Source of the DNA: Maratus speciosus
Taxonomy: Eukaryota > Arthropoda > Arachnida > Araneae > Salticidae
Assembly (NCBI GenBank): GCA_963932465.1
Contig: OZ010788.1
Span: 666,212,484 to 666,276,483 of the forward strand
DNA length: 64,000 nt
Direction: 5' to 3'
Shown here: positions 23,491-34,954 of the stretch, piece after piece
Position numbering within the stretch: the first letter of the stretch is position 1
Layout: each line of letters opens with the position of its first letter
Program-made: the position numbers and the translations under genes
The notes under the pieces: model-generated
What the model saw: the letters and a program-made list of their open reading frames with translations, nothing else
Databases searched by the model: none
Told to the model about the DNA's origin: nothing

Positions 23491-23650
23491 TATCATACGA
23501 ATTGAATATTTCCAACTGAGCGAAAAAATGCCCAGGCCGGGAATCGAACCCAGATCCTTGGCTTACAAGTCATTGTAAGCCAAGGATCTGGGTTCGATTC
23601 CCGGCCTGGGCATTTTTTCGCTCAGTTGGAAATATTCAATTCGTATGATA
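23491..23650. repeat. Perfect 77 bp inverted repeat with 6 bp loop
   Basis: Arms 23491-23567 and 23574-23650 are exact inverses around the loop AGTCAT. Each arm holds a tRNA-like 3' half followed by a T6 run and then CGCTCAGTTGGAAATATTC. A perfect palindrome of this size should be unstable, so it is either very young or an assembly artefact. It lies precisely between two units of the surrounding array. Confidence 0.95.
23574..23619 (+). ncRNA. tRNA 3'-half-like sequence, duplicated in inverse
   Basis: It reads GTAAGCCAAGGAT, then the T-arm CTGGGTTCGATTCCCGG, the acceptor strand CCTGGGC, the discriminator A, and TTTTTT as a polymerase III terminator. GGTTCGATTCC is an exact B box. The 5' half (A box, D arm, 5' acceptor strand) is missing. 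The identical half lies inverted at 23522-23567. It is therefore a fragment, not a working tRNA gene. The anticodon cannot be assigned safely. Confidence 0.7.
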
Positions 23651-25240
23651 ATAGAAAGGTTAGATGTGAAGCAATTTCTTTGGAATTATGCTCGTGAGAC
23701 AGGACTGTTTTTTGTGAATAAAAATTTGTACTTCACTTTTATTTGCTCTAAAGCTTTTTAAAAAAATTGATTCTCTTTAATGTATGCGTCAAATCACAAA
23801 CAAAAGAATTTACAAAACTTGAATAAAGATAAGAAAAAAAAAATAATTTATAGTTATAGTAATGAATATTTTTATAAAGTTCTCTTTAACATAGTTTTTT
23901 CTTTCAATTAGATTGAAATAAAATGTGAGAATATTTCTAAATACTATTATTAGAAATATAATACTTATTATCATAACAAGTATAATTATTATATAAAATA
24001 ATTATTAATATTGAAATAAATACTTTAATAATTGTTATTATAAACATAAGAAATTAGAAGATAATAGAAAGGTTAGGTGTGAAGCAATTTGTTTGGAATT
24101 ATGCTTGTGAAACAGGTTAAGAGATAAAAGCTGTTTTTGTTTGTTTGTTTGTTTGTTTGTGTGTGAATAAAATTTTGAACTTCACTTTTATTTGCTCTAA
24201 AGCTTAAAAAAAATGGATTCTCTTTAATGCATGCGTCAAATCACAAAATAAATAAATAAATAAATAAAATAATAATAATAATAATAAGAAGAAAAATTAC
24301 AAAAGAATAATTTACAGTTATAGTTTTGAATAGTTGTTATATAGTTCTCTTTAATATATTTTTTTTCTTTCAATTAGATTAATGCGATAAAATGTGAGAA
24401 TATTTCTACAAACTAGTATTAGAAATATAATACTTATTATCATAACAAATATTATTATTATATAAAATATTTATTAATATTGATATAAATAATAATTATT
24501 ATTATAAACGTTAAAAAATTAGAAGATAACAGAAAGGTTAGATGTGAAGCAATTTGTTTGGAATTATGCTCGTGAGACAAGTTAAGAAATAAAAGCTATT
24601 TTTTGTGAATAAAATTTTGTACTTCACTGTTATTTTCTCTAAAAGCTTTTCAAAAAAATGTATTCTATTTAATGCATGCGTCAAATCACAAACAAAAGAA
24701 TTTACAAACCTTAAATAGTGGAAGGGGAAAAAAAATTACAGTTACAGTTACGGATATTTTTTTATATTGTTCTCTTAAAAATAATTCTAGACTGATGCAG
24801 TGAAATGTGAGAGAAACTATTATTATAAATATAATATCTATTATCATAACAAATATAAATATTATATGAATATTTTAATTATTATTGTAATTATTACTGT
24901 TATAAATATTTTAATAATTGTTGGTGAAAACTTTAAAAATATAGAAGATAATAAAAATAGATCAAGCAATTTATTTGGAATTATGCATGTAAGACAAGGT
25001 AAGAAAAAAAAAGTTGTTGTATTTCCCCCCTTTCTGGTGAATAAAATTTTGTACTAAACTTTTATTTACAGTAAAAAATTCTAAAGAGTAAAAAACTTTA
25101 ATTACGGAAGAGCGGTGTAAACTGAGTGTTGAATTCATACATTTTTTTATTTTCAAGGCGGGATTTCTGCTGCTCCAGGAAGACATTACAGAGTTTCGGG
25201 AGAAAATTTCACTTTTTTACCGTTAAAAAGCATAAAAGCT

Positions 25241-25368
25241 AACCCCTTCAGGGGCATCTGAATGCTCTCACCCCCACACCGAGTCCGCCCCCTGTATTTA
25301 ACACCGTATACAGTCATAGTTAAAAAAAGAAAATATATATAACCCTACTAATTGTGCCGCGTATCCAA
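25241..25368. other. Single end of a TTAA-type MITE
   Basis: CTAACCCCTTCAGGGGC at about 25239 matches the ends of the TTAA MITEs. No partner end was found, so the element is truncated or rearranged. Confidence 0.35.
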
Positions 25369-25546
25369 TTGCAACGAACTTTTTAATTTTTCAGTAATAA
25401 CACCTAATTTTGACATCATATTTGAATTTTTCGGTAAATTTTACTTTTTGATATCAATTGTAACAAACTTGTAAAATTTTCAGTAATAACACCTAATTTT
25501 GACATCATATTTGAATTTTTCAGTAAATTTCAATTGCGGATATCTA
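25369..25546. repeat. Two-copy tandem repeat, 89 bp
   Basis: CAGTAATAACACCTAATTTT and the following 22 bases recur at 25392 and 25481 with almost no change. Confidence 0.9.
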
Positions 25547-26404
25547 TTCCAAACAGGACATTATTCGGTCAAATAGTTTAGGAAATATGCTGGTTTAAAG
25601 AATGGAACTCCTAATATAAAATTCGCTTTTAGTCGTCGCAAAATAGATTGGAATGAGGTTAATTTTTTAAGCATAACTACAGAAGTACCTGACGTAAGGG
25701 GCAGTAAGTTCCGATTCGCATATTTAAAGCTTTAGAATTTGATTTCGAAAATGTCATAGGTTAGGTAAAATTCATATATTTTTTTTAAATATTAATTTCA
25801 AGTAAAATATTAAAAATTTATTATATTTTTGAAATATTTCAGATTGATAGAGTAAATTGTGACTGCACTCTTAGAAAAAATAGTTACTGAAATATAATTA
25901 ATTATCGTAAACAAATATAATTATTTCCTAAATATTTTAATAATTATTATTATAAACATTAAAAATTGTATGTGCACGGGGCCGTTCAACTGGAATCTAG
26001 GCTTTAAATATTTATCATTTTTAAAGAGATATTTTTGAAATACGGATGCTTGAGTTACAAGAATTCTAACGGTAAATTGGCTTTGAAATATTTTTTGTTA
26101 GATTGTCTTTAAAGCTTATTTTGAAGTTTTCACGACGCTACTTTTTCCATTTCAATTTTCTCAAATATAAAATTTTTAAATGAAATTTTACATTTAAAAT
26201 TTAAAAAGAAGCGTTCAAGAACAAAGTAAAAATTTTTCAACGGAAATTTATGACATGATTTATTTTGGATTAAATATCAAAGAATTTTAGTTAAGATCTA
26301 AACTTCATTTCTTAAATGCAGTATAAAATCAATAGCTGTAATTTTAGCAAGTCATCAAATGAAATGAAAGTACAAATAAAAAATAGAAACAGTTTCTTAC
26401 AATT
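25547..26404. other. AT-rich region without recognised feature
   Basis: No gene or element supported. Confidence 0.4.
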
Positions 26405-26945
26405 ACATCTTTGCATCTAAGTTCTCAAAAATGATTTCAAAAAGAGAAATTTTCAAAGACAGAATTCATAAGTTAATATATTAAACATTTCTTATTTTCT
26501 CTTTGGGAATGCATATCTAAGTAAAAACATATCAAGATCTACTTAAAGATATTTGTTGGTTATTACATATATGTATGTCTCTCTATATATGCGGATATAA
26601 AACTCAATCTTTTCAAATAAAATTAAAGTTTACTCCATTCTGAAATAACGCAGAAATGATTTTTAAAAAGAATAGAATTCATATATTAAATATTTTGTAA
26701 GTCCTTTTATGAAAGTATACATCTACTCTAGTAAAAACATATCTAGATGAATACCACTTAGACATATTTGTATATATATTATATCTATATCTCTGTCCAT
26801 TTCTAGATATGGAAATTCAATAATTTTAAAGAAAATTAAAGTATACTACATCCTGAAATGACGTAAAACGTTGCAATAAAATTATTTTCAAAACGAAAAA
26901 TTCTAAAACAGAATTCATAAGTTCATATATTAAACTTTTTTGATA
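26405..26945. repeat. Degenerate tandem repeat, period about 235 bp
   Basis: Two units and a partial third share AGAATTCATA, GTAAAAACATATC, a TATATAT(C/G)TCT tract and AAAATTAAAGT. They are clearly diverged. Confidence 0.65.
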
Positions 26946-27697
26946 TCTAGAAATGAAGAATTCCAACGCTTATAACTAAAGTCAAACGAAATATATAAAA
27001 ATAGAAAATAGTTAAATAAAGATTAAACTGACTTTCCCATTAGATTACGATTAAAGTTCCTTTTGAGGATTCGGGAAATTATATTCCTTTCAAGGGAATC
27101 CTTTATTCAGTTCACTGAATTACTTTAAGACTTTTAGATTCAGAAGAAAACTTTTAGATTTAGAACTCTTAGAAAGATAACGTACTGCTTTAAACTGACA
27201 TGTTTCCTAACAGCAAACGTATAAATAAAGAACTTAAAAATAGCGCAAACTGAAGTACTTCCAGTATTATACTATAAAAGCGCTAATGGGTTAAAAAGTT
27301 TTTCCCTGTTTTGAACTTTATCATCACAAAGAAGAAATTCTTAAAATTATCCAACGCAAAATATCTGTAAAGACTTTTAACATCTATGTATTTATTTGGC
27401 TTTTGGCAGCTTTTATTAAGGGTAATCAAAGAGAAAAATGCGATAAAAGTGACCCAAATTCGATAAAGTAATTTATCAGAAATAGCTATCTAGACTTGCT
27501 ATTTGGGATAATTTTAAAGTTCTGTTTGGTACCGGAAAAAATAAAAAGTAAAAAAAAAGTGAAGTGTTTTCTTTTGCTGTTATTAAGCTTAATTTGTTAC
27601 TGAAAAAAAAATACAGCTAATTCACCACATAACAAGTTCTCTTACCATTTTAAATTTCAATAAAACGACATTATTCGAAAGTCTCGAAAAGTAATAT
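26946..27697. other. AT-rich region without recognised feature
   Basis: I see no element boundaries or genes here. Confidence 0.4.
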
Positions 27698-27699
27698 TA

Positions 27700-29181
27700 G
27701 TCCAGGGAATAGGGAATTTTACCTAGCAAAATTAATGGTAGTACTGGAAATCGGCTTTCTAGATGTTTTTTGGGTCGCTGAAACCGAATTTGTAACTTCC
27801 CACTAAAATTTCCCCCGGCAACCTCCCCAGATTTTGGTAAAAAGCCCCCCCAAAAAGGTTTTTATTAAAAAAATCAATTTTTTGATTGTTTTAGAGAAAA
27901 GTTTAAAGTATATAGAAATTCAGAAAGTAGACAAAATTTCCAACAAATTAGATATATGACATTATGACTTAGGATGAAGGGGAAGGGGGGATCAGCCTTG
28001 GAACATGCGCGCGGTGCTGCGTAAACTAAGTTGCGCAATTCCACTTAACCACTCACACGTTTACATTCGCCTTCCCATCTCCCCTCCGAACTTTCTCTAT
28101 AAGGTTTACTTTAACATTTTTGGGTCGCTGAATCCGAATTTTTAACTTTCCCCCAAAAATTTCCCCCTCGAAACACCCTCCAAATAGTTGTTTTTAACTT
28201 AAATTTCTTATTGTTTAAGGGGGAAAGCATTACGAAATTCAGAAACTAGACAAAATTTTCAATAAATAGGATATATGACATTATGAATTAGGATGAACGG
28301 GGAGGGTGTGGGCTGCCTCTGAACATGCACTGCGGCGCTACGTGCACTAAATTATGAAGTCCAGGCAATAGGGGATTTTATCTGGCAAAATTAATACTAG
28401 TTCTGAATTTCGACTCACTTTATGTTTTTGGGGTCGCTGAATCCGAATTTGTAACTTCCCACCAAAATTTCACCCGGCAACCCCCCAAAAAATTGATTTT
28501 TTGAAAAAATTTGGTTTTTGAGAAAAGCGCGCGGGGAATGTTCCAAGGCAGCCCCCTCTCTCCCCGTTTATCCTACGTCATAATGTCATATATCCTATTT
28601 GTTGCAAATTTTGTCTAGTTTCTGAATTTCGTAATGTTTTCCCCTAAAACAATAAGAAATTTAAGTTAAAAACAACTATTTGAGGGGGTTTTCGGGAGGG
28701 GGGGGGAATTTTGAGGGTAAGTTAAAAATTCGAATTCAGCGACCCATAAAACTTAAAGTAAACCTTATAGAGAAAGTTCGGAGGGAAGATGGGAGGGCTA
28801 ATGTAAACGTGTGAGTGGTTAAGTGAAATTGCGCAACTTAGTCCACGCAGCACTGCGGCGCATGTTCCGAGGCAGATCCCCCCTTCCCCTTCATCTTAAG
28901 TCATAATGTCATATATCTAATTTGTTGCAAATTTTGTCTACTTTCTGAATTTCTAGCTACTTTTCCCCTAAAACAATAAAAAAAATGGAATTTTTTAATA
29001 AAAACCTTTTTGGGGGGCTTTTTACCAAAATTTAGGGAGGGGGGGGGCGTTGCCGGGGGAAATTTTAGTGGGAAATTACAAATTCGGATTCATCGACCCA
29101 AAAAACATCTAGAAAGCCGATTTCCAGTACTACCATTAATTTTGCTAGCTAGAGTCCCTATACGGTCTCTATTGCCTGGAC
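27700..29181. mobile_element. Fold-back element, 1.48 kb, long inverted arms
   Basis: The ends GTCCAGG and CCTGGAC are flanked by TA on both sides (27698-27699, 29182-29183). The left arm (about 27700-28350) and right arm (about 28540-29181) are inverted copies of roughly 650 bp containing GGGTCGCTGAA, CTTATAGAGAAAGTTCGG on one side, and many C- or G-runs. Near the centre (28360-28500) is a third, direct copy of the left end. The element therefore looks composite, perhaps two copies joined or one inserted in another. There is no transposase. The TA target suggests Tc1/mariner-type mobilisation, as an inference. Confidence 0.82.
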
Positions 29182-29183
29182 TA

Positions 29184-29560
29184 TATAGAGACGTTTATTG
29201 TGATGTTTTTGCGAACATGGGATATATAAAGTATATATTTGCAAAATATAAGTGCTTCAATAACGAGCAATAACGTACAAAAATGGTAAAATAATCTGAA
29301 AATTTAACTAGCATCGCATTTAATAATAATTAATTACCAAGGGGATACAGGAATACTTTTTTTATTATTATTTAGAGAAATCGTGAACTAATCCTTTAAA
29401 TAACAACTTTATAAAATTTCCATTATTTATAAATATATACCATTGATATTTAATTTAACAATTTAATTAAATAATTTAATTATTAACGTTAATTAAATAA
29501 TTTAATTACGTATTAATTGTTAATTAATACGTAACAATTCCATAAAACATCAAATTTATA
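29184..29560. other. AT-rich palindromic stretch
   Basis: It contains TTAATTAAATAATTTAATTA-like interlocking palindromes (about 29455-29535) and no gene. It might act as an AT-rich matrix or breakage site, but that is speculation. Confidence 0.4.
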
Positions 29561-29985
29561 TAATTCATAAGAAACTCATTTAAATAACAATTTAATAATA
29601 TTTTTTATAGACATAACTTCATTTAAATAACAATTTTACAATAATTATATGTTAATATTAAATAATACTATAATATTAAGTTTTATGTTAAATAAGTGTA
29701 TAAAAACTTTATGTTTATATTGGGATTCTTATGATGTTTTTACCATTATTGTTTGGTATCGGATAAAATTAAATGTAAAAAATGTAATGTCTTTTGGTAA
29801 ATTAAGTAACAATTTTATAAAACATAAAATGTATATAATTCATAAGAATCTCATTTAAAAAACAATTTAATAATATATTTTCAATAGATAATCTTAATAT
29901 TAAATAATACTACAATATCAAGTTTTATGCTAAACAAATATATAATTTTGCGTTTATATTTTAATCCCCATGTTATTCTTATTAT
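29561..29985. repeat. Direct duplication, offset about 274 bp
   Basis: ATAATTCATAAGAA, TCATTTAAATAACAATTTAA and AATATTAAATAATACTA recur in the same order at 29561 and 29835. The open frame at 29649-29858 is a by-product of the repeat. Confidence 0.7.
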
Positions 29986-31023
29986 CTTCGGAAAATGCCT
30001 TACAGTGAAAAGTTAACCATTCATACACTGATAATTTTTATCTATAAAAGTCAAGGAGCAAACTCATTAAGAACGGAATAACTTTTACAGATTTTTAAGG
30101 TAAGTAAAAAAGATGAAATTTGAAATACACAAAGCTTTATACAGAATAAAGGAAGAAAAAGGAAAAACCGAACGGTTAAAAAAGTAAGTAAAAATTAATT
30201 ATCCAACCATGAAAAAAGCGGATGATAAAATATTTAGAAAAAAAGAAAGCGATGGAATTTCTAATAGCATTATTTAAAAAGAAAAAAAAATACCGTTGCC
30301 ATCAATCAGGATCGTTGGAAACAATGTATGACGTTGTTCAGATACGATAGCTTAAATCCTGAATGCAAAGTAATCCTGAATAGTCTATCCCGAATTACAC
30401 CTTCAGACCAAGAATAGGAACTGACAGGTCGTTTATAATTTTTTCCTTTTTTATGTGGTTCATAACAATTGAATAACAAAGCTTCGAAAGCGTATATTAT
30501 GGAAGAATATCTAAAACCATTATTGTGGGTGAAATGCAATCTCTCTTTTGTTGTTCACGTTTAGAACATTGTGGCGTAAGTATTTTATGTAAGCTGGGCC
30601 AGGTCGCTTATTTAGCCCCCCCCCCCCCCCACACACACACACACACAAAAAAAAAATCAACCATCCTACCAGAATTTATATGTAGTAACTTTTTTTAATT
30701 GAATTCTTTTAGCTGAATCGAACTAATAGATAAAGAAAGTGTATAAATAGAAAAATTTTCTCTAGTTGATGCTCGAACACAGGAATTTTTGGCTTGAGCT
30801 GCCAATGCTATATTAACTAAGCTATCTTGGACAAATAAGGCAGACATAATTCCCTCAGAAACCATTAGGAAACAAACATCCGATCTGCCAACGTCCCCTG
30901 AATGCAAGGCCTACGCGATAACAAAAATGGCAGCTGCAAGGCTTCCAAATGGTCCGCGAACAAAATACCAATATTTTTTAACAGGAAATTTCATGGTTGG
31001 TTTCTACAACTTTTGCGCTAGGA
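29986..31023. other. No recognised gene; C-run/CA microsatellite
   Basis: A C run followed by CA repeats lies at about 30616-30648. The rest shows no supported element. The minus-strand frames at 30306-30539 and 30695-30907 have no recognisable domain. Confidence 0.45.
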
Positions 31024-31027
31024 TTAA

Positions 31028-31441
31028 GGCTCCCGTCCCTGCCGGCGAAGACGCTCACGAGATAATGCTAATCCTATGGAAGGGATTTTTCTAATATCTC
31101 GTTTGCATTTGACATTTTTAAATAATTCTTTTTGCATTGGATAACCGAGATCCGTCTCTACATCGCACCTTTTTTTATTTTTTCGATTTTGGTTGCAGAT
31201 ATTTTTTATAAAGTTACTTTCTCTTTCAAAACCGGTTCTGAAAATGAAAGTGTCATTCTAAAAAATATTTGTAACCAAAATCGAAAAAGTAAAAAAAGGT
31301 GCGATGTAGAGACGGATCTCGGTTATCCAATGCAAAAAGAATTATTTAAAAATGTCGAAATGCAAACGAGATATTAGAAAAATCCCTCTCCATAGGATTA
31401 GCATTAACTCGTGAGTTCATTCGCCGACAGGGACAAGAGCC
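31028..31441. mobile_element. TTAA-flanked fold-back MITE, 414 bp
   Basis: TTAA lies at 31024-31027 and 31442-31445. The two halves are inverted copies almost to the centre (ACCGGT near 31229), including GAGATCCGTCTCTACATCGC and its inverse and CCTATGGAAGGGATTTTT and its inverse. It begins GGCTCCCGTCCCTGCC. The target suggests piggyBac-type mobilisation, although the ends are unlike the CCCTT class. Confidence 0.85.
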
Positions 31442-31499
31442 TTAACCTTCAAAGGTGATTTCGGGGGGGTGGGGGGGGGAGCGGTTCCAGTGAAGAATT

Positions 31500-32990
31500 C
31501 ATACCAGAATTTTTTTTAAGCTATTAGATCAATCTGCAAGGTCTAAAATAATCTCCAGCGCCGACTGCCATGTTGCATAATTTCTTGAAGTGGGGCTGCA
31601 GTTACCCGACTTCACAAGTATAATATCAAACAGCAATAAGTGGCTACATTAAATAATAGTCGCCGGATATCGATTGAATGCATAAAAACAAAACAAAAAG
31701 CAAGATATATTCATTGCCCCCTAATCTCCTATTATAACAGCTGGGATGTATTTTAGAGAAATAGCTTTCTGCAAAGAAAATTAGGACTTTTCTTTTTACT
31801 CTCTGGCGAAAATGAATAAAAATTTAATAACTCCAAAACTGATTTAAGGGATGATGGGCTAGGATGATTTACGGAAGAATGGTTCTCTTTACACGCCCTC
31901 GCTACACCTTCAAAACCAATTCGTCAACCCAGAAAATCTTAAAAGTAAACCTCTCAAAAATTGTTCAATAACGTTCTGCTGCTTTGTTATTGAACTTTTG
32001 ATTGTATCTCCCGTAGTAGTCGAGATGCCAGAATTTGTTCCAGAATTTACAACTAGGGGGAGCAGTGAGGTACCTCATCATGTTACCTTACTATAGTTAG
32101 ATACCACATAAATAGCTGTAGCTTTTCAGTAGTGGATTTTTGGCTGTCAATCTACAGCCCAAAACAAAAACAGATTATTTGCGACCCAACAATGCCAACT
32201 ACCGTAAGAAAAAATGTAAACTCTCAAATAAATTAATTTTGCATTTACAAAGAAAGTACAGCAAGAAGATATAATAATCTAGAAACAAAATAAAATTTAC
32301 CAAATTTTTAAAACCCAGAATTTCTTTTTAAGCTATAGATCAATCTGCAAGGTCCAAAATAATCTACATCGTCTACTGGCATGATTGCATAATTTCTTCA
32401 AGTGAGGTTGCAGTTACCCGACTTGACAAGAATAGTATCAATCAGCAATAATTGGTTACATAAACCCTTAACGGACCAATGCTCCCATATAAACAGCATT
32501 GGCACCCTTAATCAAATTTATTCGCTCTGCACCACTTTACTTTAAAAAAACATTTTTACTTGTTCTTTGAGTAAATGTAAATGAAATTTAATAAAAATTT
32601 TACATTTAAAATGTATTGGTGCAAATAGAATATTAAAATAAAATCATCTATTTAAAGCTACCGTCCGTTAAGGATTAACTAATGGTCACCGGAAATCGAT
32701 TGAATTCATAAAAGAAACAGTAAAACAAAGCAAAAAGGAGCCTACATTCATTGCCCCTAATCTCCCATTATAACAGCTGTGATGCATTTTAGGGAAATAG
32801 CATTTGTGCAAAGAAAATTAGGACCTTTTTTTTTTCTCTTGCGAAAATGAATAAAAAATTAATAACTCCAAAACTGATTTAAGGGATGATGGCCTGGGAT
32901 GATTCACGGAAGAATGGTTCTCTTTACACGCCCTCGCTACGTCTTCAAAATCAATTAGTCAACCCAGAAAATCTTAAAAGTAAACCTCTC
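31500..32990. repeat. Segmental direct duplication, about 0.45 kb x 2
   Basis: The sequences at 31502-31966 and about 32314-32990 match in order (ATCAATCTGCAAGGTC, GCAGTTACCCGACTT, ATTTAAGGGATGATGG, CTTTACACGCCCTCGCTAC). The downstream copy contains the MITE at 32465-32674, which the upstream copy lacks. The insertion therefore post-dates the duplication or hit only one copy. There is no coding frame across both. Confidence 0.88.
32465..32674. mobile_element. TTAA-type MITE, uninterrupted reference copy
   Basis: It begins CCCTTAACGGACCAATGC and ends GCTACCGTCCGTTAAGG before TTAA (32675-32678). The left target has decayed to TAAA. It carries the GCACCACTTTA and GGTGCAAATAGAAT core pair. It supplies the empty site for the nested element at 6219-6428. 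Confidence 0.85.
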
Positions 32991-33689
32991 AAAATCGAAT
33001 CAACGCGAAACGAGACTCTCCCCCCTCGTCCAAGAAACAACTCCGAAAAACTCTTGAAAAAAAGATAAAAGGAGAGATATATCAATAGAAAAAACTTTGC
33101 GTGCAGCACGTCACCACACGACGGCTTTCCATCAATCTGATTGGCTAGAGACGGCACGTTTCCAATCCCTCCCATCCCCACGTTTCAATTCCCGCCATGT
33201 GGTCGTTAGGCCTCGATCGATTGTTTCGAAAACGTGGTTGAGTTTTGGGAGATAATTGGTCACTATTAAGGTGATATAAAACTCAGCATTCAGGGAATGT
33301 TCGTAAATATGAATTGTGGCCAAAAGAACAACGAAAATGTTCTATAATGACAAATCATTCTCATAAAATTAAAAGCTTTTTTAAATAAGACGAGAGTGCA
33401 TAATGGTGTCACGGCCGGGTAGATTTTGAAAAAAGAACAATGATTAACTATAAACTGTGACGCAGAGAATTATAGGGAGTAAAGTTTAAATGTCATAAAG
33501 TTACTTTTAAGTTAATTTTCCGAAACAAATAGCAGGTTACGCCAAAATTAATTTAAAAGCATTCACAATTAAAAGGATTGGACAATTCGAGATATTTTTA
33601 TGCCAAGAAATTTTGACATTAAATGGTTAATAAATATAATAAGGTTTCGCAATATTTTGTAGGTACGTATTTACATAGGTATACATACG
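32991..33689. other. Mixed-composition region, possible regulatory DNA
   Basis: The part 33000-33250 is richer in G+C and CpG than its surroundings and has a CTGATTGGCT (inverted CCAAT) motif and CACGTTTC sequences. No TATA-initiator pair or adjacent open gene was found, so a promoter is only a weak possibility. Confidence 0.25.
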
Positions 33690-34420
33690 TATGCAAATAG
33701 TAGGTTTATTATATCCGTTTTAGACAGTCTAATAAAACAACAATGTCCTGTGCAATTTCAATAACAGGCAAATATTGACAAAGTATTAAACAAAGTTGCT
33801 TCTATTCTCTATAGTTTAGGCTAACGTAATTCTGGCTATGTTTAAATGCATTTTCTTTAAAACAATGCATATATCTGACAATGGTAATAGTTCTAATAGT
33901 TTAAGCTGTAATTGGCAGTTGCCGACAAGGTTTATTACACCCGTTTTTGACAGTCTACAAAAACAACAATGTCCTGTGAAATTTCAGTAACCGGCAATAC
34001 TGATACGTCAAAATTGACGAAGTATTAAACAAAGTTGCTTCCATTCACTATAGTTTATTTTAGTTTAATGCAATTCTAGGTTATATTGAAATTCCTTTTC
34101 TTTAAAACAATGCATATATATAACAATGCTGTAATAGTTCTAATAGTTTAAGCTGTAATTGTCAGTTCCCAACAAGGTTCATTTTACCCGTTTTTGACAG
34201 TCGGCATAAACAACAATGCACTGTGAAATTTCAATAACAGGCAATATTGATACGTCAATATTGAGAAAGTATTAAACAAAGTTGCTTCGATTCTTTATAG
34301 TTTATTTTAAGCTATCGCAATTCTGGCTATATTGAAATTCCTTCTCTTTAAAACAATACTCGTATTCGACAATAGTAATAGTTTACGCTTTACTTGCCAG
34401 TTGCCAACATATTTGTGAAC
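33690..34420. repeat. Triplicated ~240 bp unit
   Basis: ACAACAATG(T/C)(C/A)CTGTG recurs at about 33738, 33964 and 34211, with AGTATTAAACAAAGTTGCTT, ATTCTGGCTAT and CTTTAAAACAATGCATATA in register. The copies are moderately diverged. Confidence 0.88.
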
Positions 34421-34950
34421 TGGAAGAAATAACATTCTGAATACTTTTCCGTTAGAAGAGAAATGTGTGTCTTTTCTGCGTCACTTGTCAAGGGAGAGTT
34501 TCAAAGATATGAGGAGAACGGACAAATGGGTTTTAGATTGAGGAACGGAAACGTCGTCGAGAACGCATTTCTTTTCAATCCATAAGTTGGCAACGAGCAA
34601 ATCTCTTTCGCTCTCGAAGGAAATCAATGGAATTGAGAATATTTCTGTCTCTCCGATACCGGAAGAAAATCCCAGCTTTTGTTTCGCCATTATAAATCTC
34701 ACGGAGAGCGTATAATTTTAAAATTCGGTGGCCTCTTTGTTCTTACTCTGGTAGCAAATGGGTGGAAGATATTGACGCAATGAATAAACAGCTTTCAAAT
34801 ACTTAAATAGGTTTTGTGATCTTTTAATTATGCTTTTGTTGTGAAATAGAATAGTCTTGTTTAATTTTTTCAATGTGATAAATTGTCCGAAAAGTTCTAT
34901 TTGCGACTTCAATTTATGTGGCATATAAGATGCTAAATTTCCGTCTTTGC
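34421..34950. other. No recognised feature
   Basis: The minus-strand frames at 34481-34702 (73 residues) and 34718-34924 show no domain, signal peptide or homology that I recognise. I do not call them genes. Confidence 0.35.
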
Positions 34951-34954
34951 TTCT

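Larger units (their letters stand above)
23040..25060. repeat. Tandem array, period about 410-465 bp
   Basis: Each unit begins near GAAAGGTTAGATGTGAAGC. Starts are at about 23047, 23652, 24065 and 24530, with a diverged fifth unit from about 24950. The first unit is followed by 160 bp of foreign palindromic DNA. One unit has gained TTTG repeats (24137-24160) and AAAT/AAT repeats (24247-24285). Confidence 0.9.

Noticed and set aside
23520..23619. Functional tRNA gene
   Set aside because: Only the 3' half is present in each arm. There is no A box, D arm or 5' acceptor strand.
23491..23650. CRISPR-like or attachment-site structure
   Set aside because: A single inverted pair and no regular spacer repeats. 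The content is tRNA-like and the setting is eukaryotic.
31132..31377. 81-codon plus-strand frame
   Set aside because: Lies wholly inside the TTAA fold-back element and mirrors its symmetry.
33000..33250. Promoter or CpG island of a host gene
   Set aside because: Higher G+C and a CCAAT-like motif only. No TATA/initiator arrangement or downstream gene is visible in the window.
34481..34702. 73-codon minus-strand open frame
   Set aside because: It starts at a non-distinct position and has no recognisable motif. One isolated short frame is expected by chance.
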